Assembly: GCA_030278955.1 (NCBI GenBank) | Contig: JAOANR010000008.1 | Span: 40,221,301 to 40,285,300, forward strand | Direction of reading: 5' to 3' | Length of the DNA: 64,000 nucleotides | From: Hygrophila difformis | Lineage: Eukaryota > Streptophyta > Magnoliopsida > Lamiales > Acanthaceae | Shown here: positions 21,746-32,199 of the stretch, piece by piece | How the letters are laid out: every line of letters starts with the position of its first letter | Position numbering within the stretch: position 1 is the first letter of the stretch | Notes under the pieces: generated by a model | The model's input: the letters and a program-made list of their open reading frames with translations, nothing else | Databases searched by the model: none | What the model was told of the DNA's origin: nothing | Translations under genes and position numbers: made by a program

Positions 21746-24362
21746 CTCCCTGCAGAAAATGTTGAACATCGAGGGAGTATAGGATAACGACACTGATCCC
21801 ACTAGCGAATTCCATGGGTGTCGCACTGCCATATTCCTATCCACTGACTTGAATTGTAGTACAGCCTCCTCGGCCCTTCTACCCTCTATTGCACGATCGA
21901 AATGTTTAAAAAATTGGGCGACATTTTCATCGGCCTGGAGATACCTGCATCACGTTCACATGCACATCATCTTAATTTAACCCATAACAATTGGAACCAA
22001 TACAATTCATGGAACTTTAGTATACCAATTTAAGATTGTGTTAGTCGACTCGCTAATTTGCGTAGTACGCATCCCAGCAGTGAATCGTCTCCTTCTCCAA
22101 GCTGATGACCAATGATTGCGCAGTGTGTGTATGCCATCAAGCCACTTATGTGTACCCCCACCGAAGCATTCATCTAGCATCATGTTCCAGTACTTGTCAA
22201 ACTCTTGTTCATTCTTAACCTTGTACACCAAAATATGGAATAACTCCGCAAACCTGTGCAGAAAAAAACTTCTCAAACATACAAGCAACAAAACACATAT
22301 AAAACAAAAATTTCATATATGGTTCGATGTGTTTTACGGTCCTAACAAACCTTTTCGTGTACTTAATGATCAAGTTCTTCTTCGCATTCTCCAGGATATG
22401 CCACGTGCAAAAACCATGGTAAGTACTTGGCAGAACATTCCGTATAGCAGCTGCCATAGCTGGATTCTGGTCTGTCGTGATGCTTCTGGATGGACACCTG
22501 CAAAGCACAGTCAATTATATCAATCCAGGACTTACTATTCACTCCGTCTTGAAATGAACTACCTCACAATATTGTCACACTTCAGCGAGAACTTGTTTAA
22601 TAGGCAGTACCAAGCAGGATATAACATAGCATTCATTATGAACATATATATCACTATTCGTATATATTCGTAGCACTCCTAGTACTATATTGCAGCACCA
22701 GTTTTATCACAGCATAACCGATAAAAAAAAATTCGGTTTTGCTTTTCAAAAATAGGAAAATCGCAAATTTCATATTCCCTATAGCACAGACATTTCATTA
22801 CACAACAAACAAATAACATGATCCCAGCACATCTCGTATTAATTTGCATCTCACCGTCCATGCAATCGAGGAAGTCTTTAACACCCATGTAAAGCTTGCA
22901 TGTGTTTCATCTAATAGCAGGGCAGCACCAAACACGCAACATCGCCTATGTTGACTGAAGCCAACAATTAAAGCTGCAATATGAATGGCTTCCAACTCAT
23001 CACTCATTTCAATAGAAAGATTCACACAGTTTTATTCAAATAAAACATATAAATATTGTTCTTACAAAGTAGGTGTAGCAACCATTTAAAACAAAAGTTA
23101 ATTTCTTTCAAATTACCATACCGAGGGGCCGAGCATTTTTGTTCTTGTTGAAGGTTGTGTCCATTGCTATCGCATCCCCAAAGTGCTTGTAATCCATCCT
23201 CATCTTCGAATCAGACCAAAAGATGCTGCATATTTGGTTATCATTGTCAACATCCATGTGGTGATAGAAATTTCGATCCACACGTGCCTTATCCTTGAAA
23301 TGTTGCAGTAACGCATGTGCTTCACCCTTTCTCATGCCGATGTCACACCTCCGGCTCACATGTTTTTCAGATCGGATTTTAAGAACCCAACATTTTTAGT
23401 ACCACTAGCCATAGCTCTAATCAGTCCATAAGATTCCCCGATTGATAGTCCCGCCTTATCACCTAGATCTGCTATGAGCTCATGGTGATGCAAAAGTCTT
23501 CGGTTTGACCTCAACACGTGCGTTGTGGTTCTATCTTGCATCGGGTGTGTATGTACATCATGGAACTTGCTCACAACATACACCTTTCGTTTCAAATCAT
23601 ATTTGAATTCAATCATTTCAGTGCAGCCAACATGTGTTTCGTCCAATATTCGAATTTTGCTTTAGCAAGAGTCTCCTTGAAACGATTGTACGGTGGGGTC
23701 TTTGTTCGATGGACTGACCTTACTGTTACGCATGACCTCCTTGCTACAATAATAGAGCATCCACCGAACCAAGGATTTGTCTTTGTCTGTTGTTTTCTCA
23801 TACTGTATTCGCACCGAAAACCCATGGTTGTGTGCAAAATTGCAGTATGCACAGTATGCATCTTTCACACTTTTGAATTCACAGTTTTCAAAATCCTTTA
23901 TATCTGCAATTTAGCTGGCCGAAATCACCACTTCAATATTCAAAAAATAATATTTTGCTTATAATATCGATGGATAAATTAACACATACCTGACAAGATC
24001 GCTGCGACACGGCAGCCTTCAGCGTACGGTATACAACAATCGTCGGTGCTACCAATTGTAACCGGATCGGAGCATCTTTCAACTTCAGCCATTCCATCCG
24101 AATTGTTTCCCTCAACGCAACCTCCTGTTAATGGTATGGAATCATTCTCACAGGCCTGAACATCATTATCAACATCCGCTATCAAGCAATCAACAAATGG
24201 TGCAGCGTTGTCGACATCACGATCGTGCTCGTGTGTGAGTCCATCATCACCGGTGTTGTCGTCCGGGAAGAAATTTAGGTCTAGCATTTCCTGTATCTTC
24301 TGCCCGTCGTAATTGCTTGGTGATGTAAGTGGATTGATTTGCCACACCACATCGTCCATCAT
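21740..24362 (-). pseudogene. FAR1-like MULE transposase gene, decayed
   Basis: Exons inferred from splice sites and protein similarity: 24362-23990, 23903-23122, 22973-22855, 22497-22351, 22253-22026 and 21944-~21745. Exon 1 is an acidic N-terminus from ATG 24362. Exon 2 starts with the FAR1 zinc-binding-like domain (YCAYCNFAHNHGFSVRIQYE; ending in KFHDVHTHPMQDR) and continues into the MULE catalytic domain (FWSDSKMRMDYKHFGDAIAMDTT). Exons 3-4 give FGAALLLDETHASFTW and SITTDQNPAMAAAIRNVLP with CTWHILENA. Exon 5 gives HKWLDGIHTL and FTAGMRTTQISESTN. Lesions: TAA at 23662-23664, frameshifts near 23358 and near 22870. FAR1/FHY3 regulators derive from such transposases, but the decay and the Ulp1 neighbour point to a dead transposon gene. 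Confidence 0.8.
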
Positions 24363-24588
24363 GGAAGTTACAAATCATTCAGACAATTACGCCATTAATG
24401 AGAGTTTTTGACAGATCCACTTACCTTTTACTTTGATTGCAATTAAATGGTATGATTGCACAGCATTGACACGCATATCACAATCTGCTCTCTCTTGGAA
24501 TACCTATGGATATCCAGATTATGAAGAATCTGGATAGTAACTCTATTGCTTTTTTTTGCCTACTTTTCGTCTATTCTTTTTGGAATTA
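24363..24588. other. 5' flank of the FAR1-like gene
   Basis: Short AT-rich sequence. It includes a small inverted repeat atatccagat/atctggat at about 24510-24535. No terminal repeat matching the left side of the element was found. Confidence 0.4.
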
Positions 24589-24842
24589 CTCCCTCCGTCC
24601 GTATGTCATGTTTGACTTTTTGACACTATTCATTATTTAGCTTTTACTCAAATTTATTGTAAGTATATATTTGGGAAAAAATAGTCGAGTTGGGTCTTGT
24701 TAGAATCGTATGATCACGCAGTTTAAGAATATATATTTTACAAAAATTTTCATTGTACATGATTTGATATATTAACAATTGAAAAATTGCATTGGATTGT
24801 GTGCATAAGTCAAACAAGACAAGTTAAATGGGACATAGAGAG
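24589..24842. mobile_element. Stowaway-like MITE (family 1)
   Basis: CTCCCTCCGTCCGTATG and ATGGGACATAGAGAG are inverted ends flanked by TA (24587-24588, 24843-24844). The interior is the reverse complement of the family 1 copies at 10193 and 15717. Confidence 0.83.
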
Positions 24843-24844
24843 TA

Positions 24845-25666
24845 TTTTTTTTGAGTGAATTTTTTTAAAAAAAAAAAACACTTGTAATATTTTATATTTT
24901 TTACTGTCATATTTAAATGTTTTATTGAAAAAATACACACTAATTATGAAAATGTTCGAAAAAAAACAACTTTCGTCCAATTCGTTATTAAATCTAAATG
25001 TTCCGTTAAGATATTAGGGCTAATTTTGTTAATTCATCAATTTTTCCAATTCACTTCTAATTAACAAGACATCAATCAATTATTATTGTTTCTTTATTAT
25101 AATATTACTGTATAAATTGAACAATTAACAGTATGAAAAGGTTAATGAAACCTAACAGGTAAGACAGTGAAATTATTTGGATTTCTTCAAAATGAGTATA
25201 TGAATTTTCATATGGGTTATTCAAATCGGACATCATATGAGAAAGTAGCATTAGTCTCAATATTCTTCATGTTCTTGCTTCAAAATCCTAAAATTCTATT
25301 TACTTTGCTCTTTCCTCTTTAAATTTCTTATTTATTAAGCTTGTCTTGATCATTTAGAACTTACGTTGGTATTGCATCCATTTATTTTCACTTAAATGAT
25401 CAAAACAAAAGTTAGTTAAAAGAGAGAATGATTTTGCTTCGATTTTTACAATTTGAACTTACTAAGCAACATGATATATAGTACTTTCAAGGCCTAACAT
25501 GTTTCTTCGCTTTTTATCATTGTAATTTAAAAAATATGTAGGACACACATAAAATTGTGTGTTGTCCATATCAATACCACCTACACGTATTACAAGACCC
25601 CCAAAATTGAGAAATGGGAATCAATTATTAAAATGATACACTTAAAATACATCATTCCCGTAGTAG
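24845..25666. other. AT-rich intergenic sequence
   Basis: No gene, repeat family or terminal structure recognised on either strand. Confidence 0.5.
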
Positions 25667-25681
25667 CATAACACTGCATAT
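25667..25681. repeat. target-site duplication of LINE B, 3' side
   Basis: cataacactgcatat here is identical to 31255-31269 and to an extra copy at 25702-25716. Each of the two left copies is followed (plus strand) by a T9 run, the complement of a poly(A) tail. Confidence 0.85.
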
Positions 25682-28600
25682 TTTTTTTTGGGTAAGCATA
25701 ACATAACACTGCATATTTTTTTTTGCTTGACTGCCCATGCAGGCTAGAGAAAAGGAAATACAAAATAATTGAAACTACACGACACCCGAACTAGCGCCGT
25801 GGAAACCACGTGCCAGTCGCATCAGCTGTCAATAAAGGCCGCAAGGAGTCTGGGGGAAAAGCCCACGTCGTATAGAAGAGGTCTCCGGTAGCACCAATCT
25901 TTGCCAGAGCATCCGCCACGGAATTGCCTTCCCGGAGTATATGAGCAAACCGACACACCTGGAATGAAACCCTCAACTCTTCAATTTTTGCAAGATAGGC
26001 AGCTAACCAGTGAGAAGCCGGCGGAGTATGCGTCACAAGTTTAAGTGCCTGCAAGGAGTCAATGCAGCAACAGATCTCCAAAATCCCATGATCCCGCGCC
26101 ATCTGAAGGCCATGCACAATTCCAGCAAGCTCCGCTTGCAAGACTGATGTCGGTCCGAGGAATCCAGTGACCGCACGAAGCCATTCACCCGCAGCTGTCC
26201 TCAATACTGCACCATATCCTGCCCTTGTTCCATTGGCCAACAAAGAGCCATCAGTATGGACGAAATGTCCATGCCAAGACACCATGTTCCAACAAATATA
26301 ACGAGGGAAGGACTGTCGATCATGACCCCTACTGGAAACTCTCTCCAGAGTGTCGAAAAGATGGATAATCTTTCTCTTGAGAACCTGTCTCGAAGTAGTT
26401 TTACCTTGAAAAACCCTACTATTTCGTTCCTGCCAAATCACCCACACAGCAGCGAAGAAGATATCACCATAACATCTCCACATTCCATGCAACCATGTTC
26501 GGATGTCCTCTCTTTGTAATGAATGCAGATCCGCAGGAACCTCCACAGAAATATCCGACCACAGCACCACAGTCCATGGGCAATAGAATAGACTATGAAA
26601 CCATACCTCCTCATGCACACCACAAATTGTACACAACGGCGAGGACGCAATCTGACGACGATACCTTAGTGCATTCGTGGGTAACGCAGCCCAAGCAAGA
26701 AGCCAAAGGAAGTAACAGATTTTCTCCGGAAGGTGGGAATGCCATAACCACGACCACTCCCTCTTGACTGGCGCATTACCAAGGAGGAAGGAGTATCCTG
26801 ATCGTGCCGAATACCTCCCATCTGCAGTACCCTTCCACTGCTAGCAATCATCATAGTACGGATGTAGCAATGGAGGTGGGCGTTGGAGAATAAATGATCG
26901 AACCTCCTGCGGAATATTGGAATAAACCTGAGAAAAGTCCCATGCATGTCCATTAACAACATCGACTAACCGAAGTGCCGTATCACAGGTTTCCACAAAC
27001 GGAATGTGGGAGCCAAGCGTAACACCATCAAGCCAAGGGGAAAACCATAAAGAGCTACGTCCATTGCCCACCTTAAAGGCGAATCCTCCTGCAAGCGAAG
27101 AGGCCGCTTTGCAAATACTACGCCACGTAAACGAACCAGCTGTGCTCAACGAAGTGGCAGGATCCCAATTATTGCAATAGATGGCCCTCAATTCTGTTAC
27201 CCAGAATTTATTCCCACCAAAGAACAAATCATGAACAATCTGTCCTAGCATGGCAATGTTGGACAATCGAGTTTTCCTAAACCCCAAACCTCCCCATGAT
27301 TTAGGCTTAGCAATACGATCCCAACTAACAAGATTCAAACCATGCCCCCGATTATCCTTCCAGATGAACTGTCGGATCCGCTGGTCCAGGCTATTACATG
27401 TAGCAGTAGGTAGCCATCCTATTTGCATATAATAGGATGGAATGGCGGCCACAACATGTCGAGCCAAAGTCATCCTCCCCGGCTTGTTAAGTAATCTCAT
27501 CGCCCAAGATGACAAGCGCCTATCCACTTTCTCCAAGATGAAGTTGTAATCCCGAATACAAACCCGCCTATGATGAATCGGAAAACCCAAGTATGTGCCT
27601 AGATTCTCCGTGAACCGAATCGGGGTGGCATTAGTAAACAACAATTTCTCAGCCCCCGTAACACTCTTGGAAGCAAATGCTCTTGATTTGGACAAGTTAA
27701 CCTTGAGGCCTGAGACCACAGCAAAGTCACGTAGCAAATTAAATAAACAGGCGATACTCCTTTCATCCACTACCGTACACAAAATGAGATCGTCTGCGAA
27801 CAACAAATGCGACACCCCTTGGCTGTTTGGAGACATACGAACAGGGAGCCATTCCCCTCGGCCAACAGCTTGACTGATAGCCCCAGACAAACGTTCCATG
27901 ACAATGTTAAACAAATATGGAGACAGGGGGTCACCTTGCCTCAAACCCCGCTCAGGTTTAAATTCTTCCAAAGGTACTCCATTCCACAAAATAGAGAACA
28001 CCGGAGAGGTGACACAAGCCATAATAATATGGCGCAATCTCACCGGAATGCCCATCTGTATAAGACAGTCTTCGAGGAAACCCCAACGCACATTATCATA
28101 CGCCTTTTCAAGATCGATTTTCACCAGAATGCCCTTTATCTTCGGAGATGATCTAGAGAAGGCATACACTAGTTCTTGCAAAATAATAGCGTTCGCAACA
28201 GTACCCCTTCCTGGAAGAAAAGCGGATTGAAGGGGGGAAATATACTCTCTTAAGACCGGTCTGAGGCGATTCACAATGACTTTAGAGATGAATTTGTAAG
28301 CCACATTGCAAAGAGTAATGGGCCGAAACTGCCGAATAGACGTTGGAACAGGAACCTTTGGTAATAGACATATAAAGGCACGGGCAAGCCCAGGATCCAA
28401 ACTGCCTGAATGGAGGGACTGCTGGATGAGCTTGAGCATGTCAGACCCTACAATGTCCCAATGTTGCTTATAGAAAGCCGCCGGAAACCCATCCGGACCA
28501 GGAGCCGCTAGCGGTTTGAACTGAGATAAGGCCAAATCCACCTCTGCCCGCGTGACGTCTACCGAAAGTGCCTCAACAGCCGGCTGATTTACCGGCTTCA

Positions 28601-31254
28601 GAGGAGGAATAGACCCTGCCTGATCAGGCACTCCATTATCTGAAAATAATGAGACGTAGTAGTCTCTGACAGACTTCTGAAGCAATTCCTGAGATGAACA
28701 CCATTGCCCGTCCTCAAGAAGGAGCCCATGTATACGATTTCGATGGGAGTGAAATTTGGCTTGAGCATGGAAATACCGAGTATTTCGATCTCCCAGTCGA
28801 ACCCAATCATCCCGCGCCCGTTGAGCCCAAAACAATTCCTCCTGAACTAGAATCTCTTCATACTTGGTCTGTAAATATTTCTCCAATAAGATTAACTGAA
28901 CAGAATCAACAAACTGTAAAGCTTTATCGATGCCTTCAAGCCGTCTCAACACCTTCTTTTTTCGATTGCGCAATGTACGAAGTGAAGTCTGGCATTGCGC
29001 TTCAGATGAAGATTGGACCCGCTTGAGCTTCTCCATAACTGATCCAACGGGAGCCTAGGCAGAAGCCACCATCGATGAGTATGAGGCTTCTCGACCCCAA
29101 CGTGCCTCCCACCGAAAAGGTTTAACCGGCCTCGGAATATGCTGGTGACCACACTTAAGAATCAAAGGCGCATGATCGGAGCCAGTCCTAGCCAATGTTA
29201 ACACATGACCATCCGGAAAGAGATCAATCCAGGAAAGAGATCCCATCCCCCTGTCCAATCTCTTTTTAATAAATTGCACTTTATTGGCAGGACGATACCA
29301 AGTGAAGAGCGAACCCTCAGTCCGTAACGGAAAGAGCCCACAAGCGGAGACACAAGAACGTAGTTCCTCAGCCCTGCTCTGGATAAAATTCCCTCCTTGA
29401 ACCTCAGAAGGATCAAGTATTTCATTCCAATCTCCCAAAATGACCCAAGGATCAGTCACACGAGAGTTTAATTGCTTAATATCCTCCCAATTCTGACGCC
29501 GGCGAAAGAAGTTAGGATACGCATAAAGGGTTGTGCACAACCATTGGACGTCAGACGCCCTGAATCGCAAAGTCACCAGGCGATCCACAGTCTCAAATAC
29601 ATCCACATCCACATGACATCCGGACCGTAAAAGGATCCAAATACCACCTGCCCGACCGACGGATTCCTGGATGTGAACCGGAGAATAATCCATATTATAA
29701 ATAGTATTACGAAGCCTATCATATGGACCCTGTGGTTCCAGAATAAACGCAACCGAGGGCTGATGTAGGCGAAAGCAATCAACTAAATGACGACGAGCCC
29801 GGGGACTCATAAGACCACGGACGTTCCAACTTAAAATAGAGAAGTCATGAAAACCAACCATAAAGAACAAAAGTGTGGTTGCATGAAACTCCGGCGGAAA
29901 CCCTAACTAGCAATAGGAGGATCATGGGACCGAGACCCACTCCCGCCGTCTCCATAACATCATCTTCATGCCAGGCCAGAGCTAGAGCCTTCCCCGTCTC
30001 CTCCCGACGTCGACGTTCCGCTGCAGTCATCTCCTCAGCCCCAATAGGGTTAGGGTTAGGTTTATCCGACGACACCACCTTGGAAAACCCCTCCGCGCCT
30101 TTCCCAGAATGCACTCCCTTATCAACCCTGGAGCGCTTATGTTTATTCAGATGACCTTTTCCACTGGTCATAACTGGTTCAGCGACTACCACCTTGGTGG
30201 CCACCGGCACTATAGCCATGCTTTGTTCTCGCGTGGAGGCGTCCACATTGCTGGGCTCAGCGTGGAAAGAGAAGGAAGGGCCAGCAACAGACGGGCCAGA
30301 GCCCATGTCCACTGGGCCTTTAGGCGGGAATTTTTTCTTAGACCGGCGTCGCTGGACCATCATCCATTCACCAACATTCAGTCCAGGCCCATTAACTCCA
30401 GCGTTAACGTCAACTGTCTCCTGAACGTGCCCCTGCATAGCGGGCTGCACAACAGCACCCGTAACCTCCCTGGCCTCCGTAGGAACAACGTCCTGGGCAG
30501 TTTTCGGCATTGTCGCCTGTACATCACCGTGCACAGAAGAGTGAGGCATTCCACACTTATCCTGTAAATGTCCATACCGGCCGCACCGAACACAAACCTT
30601 ATGAAGACTTTCATACGAAATGTGTATAATTTGTCCTTCAACCTCCACCATTCCAAGAAGTGGCTCATCCAGATTGATCTCCACACAGACACGAGCATAT
30701 CTCCCCCGATTGATCGATAATGTGTTCCCATCAATCCTCATAACAGTACCAATAGCGGAAGCAATAACTCGAATACCCTGCTCTTTATAAAGCGCCGGAT
30801 TCAAATCAGCGAATCGGACCCAAGTCTGAATTGTGTTCACCTTGGAAACCGCCGGCTTAAAATCCTTATTCCATCGCATAATGGCCAAACAATGATCATA
30901 GATCATCCATGGCCCTTGCGTAAGAACCTTCTCTCTATCAGTCTGCAAGGCGAAATTTGCAATAAAGCAGCCATGTCCAACATCCAACAAATCAAAAGTA
31001 GACTCCAGTTTCCACACCCTCTTTAGATGCGCATTCATGGCCATGTAACCAACGGTGACACCTAGGGGTTTGATAATCAATGTCTCCTTCCAGGGTTCAT
31101 ACCATGCATCCAACACGGACGGAGCGAATCGAATCCGGGGACAGCGTCGGTGAGCACCCTCCCGATCAATCGTGGCCAAATTTGACTTGAGTAAATCCGG
31201 AAGTTCCTCCACCGGCTCAGGAACCGGCATGGTACTTGCAGCAACAGCATGGTA
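25682..31254 (-). mobile_element. LINE B: near full-length plant L1-type retrotransposon
   Basis: Reads leftward with ORF1 (29845-31257) and ORF2 (25791-29861), a short 3' UTR and an A-tail. It is bounded by the 15-bp direct repeat cataacactgcatat (25667-25681 and 31255-31269). The 3' end is compound: A9, a copy of the repeat, a 12-bp filler, another A9, then the repeat again. It differs in sequence from LINE A (different subfamily). The part right of 30699 is the start of the tandem array. Confidence 0.9.
25791..29861 (-). pseudogene. LINE B ORF2 (endonuclease, reverse transcriptase, RNase H) with two in-frame stops
   Basis: A single frame from ATG 29861 to the stop at 25791-25793 spans about 1356 codons and is broken by TAG at 29055-29057 (codon 269) and TAG at 26841-26843 (codon 1007). 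No frameshift is needed. Endonuclease: SWNVRGL, FILEPQ, LGDWNEI, GSDHAPL. Reverse transcriptase: PGPDGFPAAFY, KIDLEKAYD, GLRQGDPLSP, LLFADDLIL with the catalytic FADD. zf-RVT: CTICGVHEEVWFHSLFYC. RNase H: HTDGS, AELAGI, CIDSL, SVADALAK, all acidic residues kept. The start at 29861 is preferred over an upstream TTG in the same frame; it overlaps ORF1 by 17 bp. Length is normal, so the element was probably competent until these point changes. Confidence 0.9.
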
Positions 31255-31257
31255 CAT
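29845..31257 (-). CDS. LINE B ORF1 (DUF4283 and zinc-knuckle RNA-binding protein)
   Basis: Open for 470 codons without a lesion. Residues ~60-190 match the plant LINE DUF4283 domain (FDLLDVGHGCFIANF, VLTQGPWMIYDHCLAI, TWVRFADLNPALY). The zinc knuckle follows: C222, C225, H230, C235 (CX2CX4HX4C). The C-terminal half is low complexity with basic patches (RRRSKKKF, NKHKRSRVDK). The first ATG (31257-31255) is made by the target-site duplication itself; the next ATG, ten codons in, is the more likely native or usable start, or the element is slightly 5' truncated. The array breakpoint at 30699 falls at residue 186-187. Confidence 0.88.
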   Translation of the reverse strand: MYHAVAASTMPVPEPVEELPDLLKSNLATIDREGAHRRCPRIRFAPSVLDAWYEPWKETLIIKPLGVTVGYMAMNAHLKRVWKLESTFDLLDVGHGCFIANFALQTDREKVLTQGPWMIYDHCLAIMRWNKDFKPAVSKVNTIQTWVRFADLNPALYKEQGIRVIASAIGTVMRIDGNTLSINRGRYARVCVEINLDEPLLGMVEVEGQIIHISYESLHKVCVRCGRYGHLQDKCGMPHSSVHGDVQATMPKTAQDVVPTEAREVTGAVVQPAMQGHVQETVDVNAGVNGPGLNVGEWMMVQRRRSKKKFPPKGPVDMGSGPSVAGPSFSFHAEPSNVDASTREQSMAIVPVATKVVVAEPVMTSGKGHLNKHKRSRVDKGVHSGKGAEGFSKVVSSDKPNPNPIGAEEMTAAERRRREETGKALALAWHEDDVMETAGVGLGPMILLLLVRVSAGVSCNHTFVLYGWFS

Positions 31258-31269
31258 AACACTGCATAT
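31255..31269. repeat. target-site duplication of LINE B, 5' side
   Basis: cataacactgcatat, identical to 25667-25681. Also present in the later array units at the same relative place (44488-44502, 57714-57728). Confidence 0.85.
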
Positions 31270-31438
31270 TGAAAAGACGACTACAAAAACATAATTTTTT
31301 TAATAAAATAATCATTGGTCTCCTGTTTAAGATCACAATAAAAAATTGCACAAAATTAAATTGCATGTTGTATAAGCTAGTGAAATAAAATACAATTGAT
31401 TTTACTCATAAGTTGAACAAGCAAGTTGAGCAAGAATA

Positions 31439-32187
31439 TCATTATATATAAATATGAATTGGGTGTGAGTTAACACTTGAAATTACCATTTTAGCCTTCG
31501 AAATATTAAGAATTTTTAATTTGTGATAGGAAATTACCATTTTACCCTTTAATGCGTGCGATGACCCTTTTGCCCTTAAAGTATTAAGGATTTTTAATTG
31601 ACTACATGAAATGACCGTTTACCCTTGAAAGTATTAATGTTTTTTCCTTTACTATGCAAAATCACTATTTTACCCATAAAGTTGTGTTCTTTTACTACAA
31701 ATACCAATTATTATTATATCAAGTTGTTTTTCTATTTACTTCAAATGCCATTACTAGGTCCTGTTTCCTTTTTTGCTTATTGCAAATATCTTTAATTTTG
31801 CATTTGATAATGCTAAAATTTGCAAAAAAAGAGCCATAAAAGTTATTTTATTTTATTTACTTCAGATTTTTTCCTTACATTAAACCAAGGCTATTAGATG
31901 TATTTAATTTTATATGAGACAATTGAAGCAATCATACCATTATGATATTATCGTCACCATTTAAATATCAAAATTAATACAACTGTATAAATATTTAGAT
32001 GGCAACTGTACAATTGAAGCAATTATTTTTTTATTGGAATCCTGATCATATGCATCATTCTAAACACGAAGTATAGCCTCCAACACTTACTCACTCAAAC
32101 AATTCAAATTGCATGTTATCTCTTAACATCATCTTTTTTAACAATCATTTCAGACGAGGGGCATCGCTCGTCTATTACGAAGACTAG
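31439..32187 (+). mobile_element. small non-autonomous Helitron (unit 1)
   Basis: The right end has the Helitron 3' signature: hairpin agacgag/ctcgtct (32152-32158 with 32167-32173), ten bases, then CTAG (32184-32187) followed by T. The proposed left end is A|TCATTATATATAAATATG at 31439. The interior has three to four loose ~65-bp repeats (aaattaccattttaccc... attaaggatttttaattg) and no coding capacity. The 3' end is well supported, the 5' end is a guess. Confidence 0.6.
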
Positions 32188-32199
32188 TATATATATATA

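Larger units (their letters stand above)
16430..24560. mobile_element. decayed Mutator-like element with convergent Ulp1-like and FAR1/MULE genes
   Basis: A plus-strand Ulp1-like protease gene and a minus-strand FAR1/MULE transposase gene converge near 21.74 kb with no other gene between. Plant MULEs that carry a Ulp1-like (Kaonashi-type) gene beside the transposase are known. I found no long terminal inverted repeats at the outer sides, so the ends given are only the limits of neighbouring MITEs. Both genes carry disabling mutations. Confidence 0.55.

Noticed and set aside
16430..24560. Long terminal inverted repeats of the Mutator-like element
   Set aside because: The outer flanks (16430-16900 and 24360-24590) were compared in inverse orientation and no convincing match was seen.
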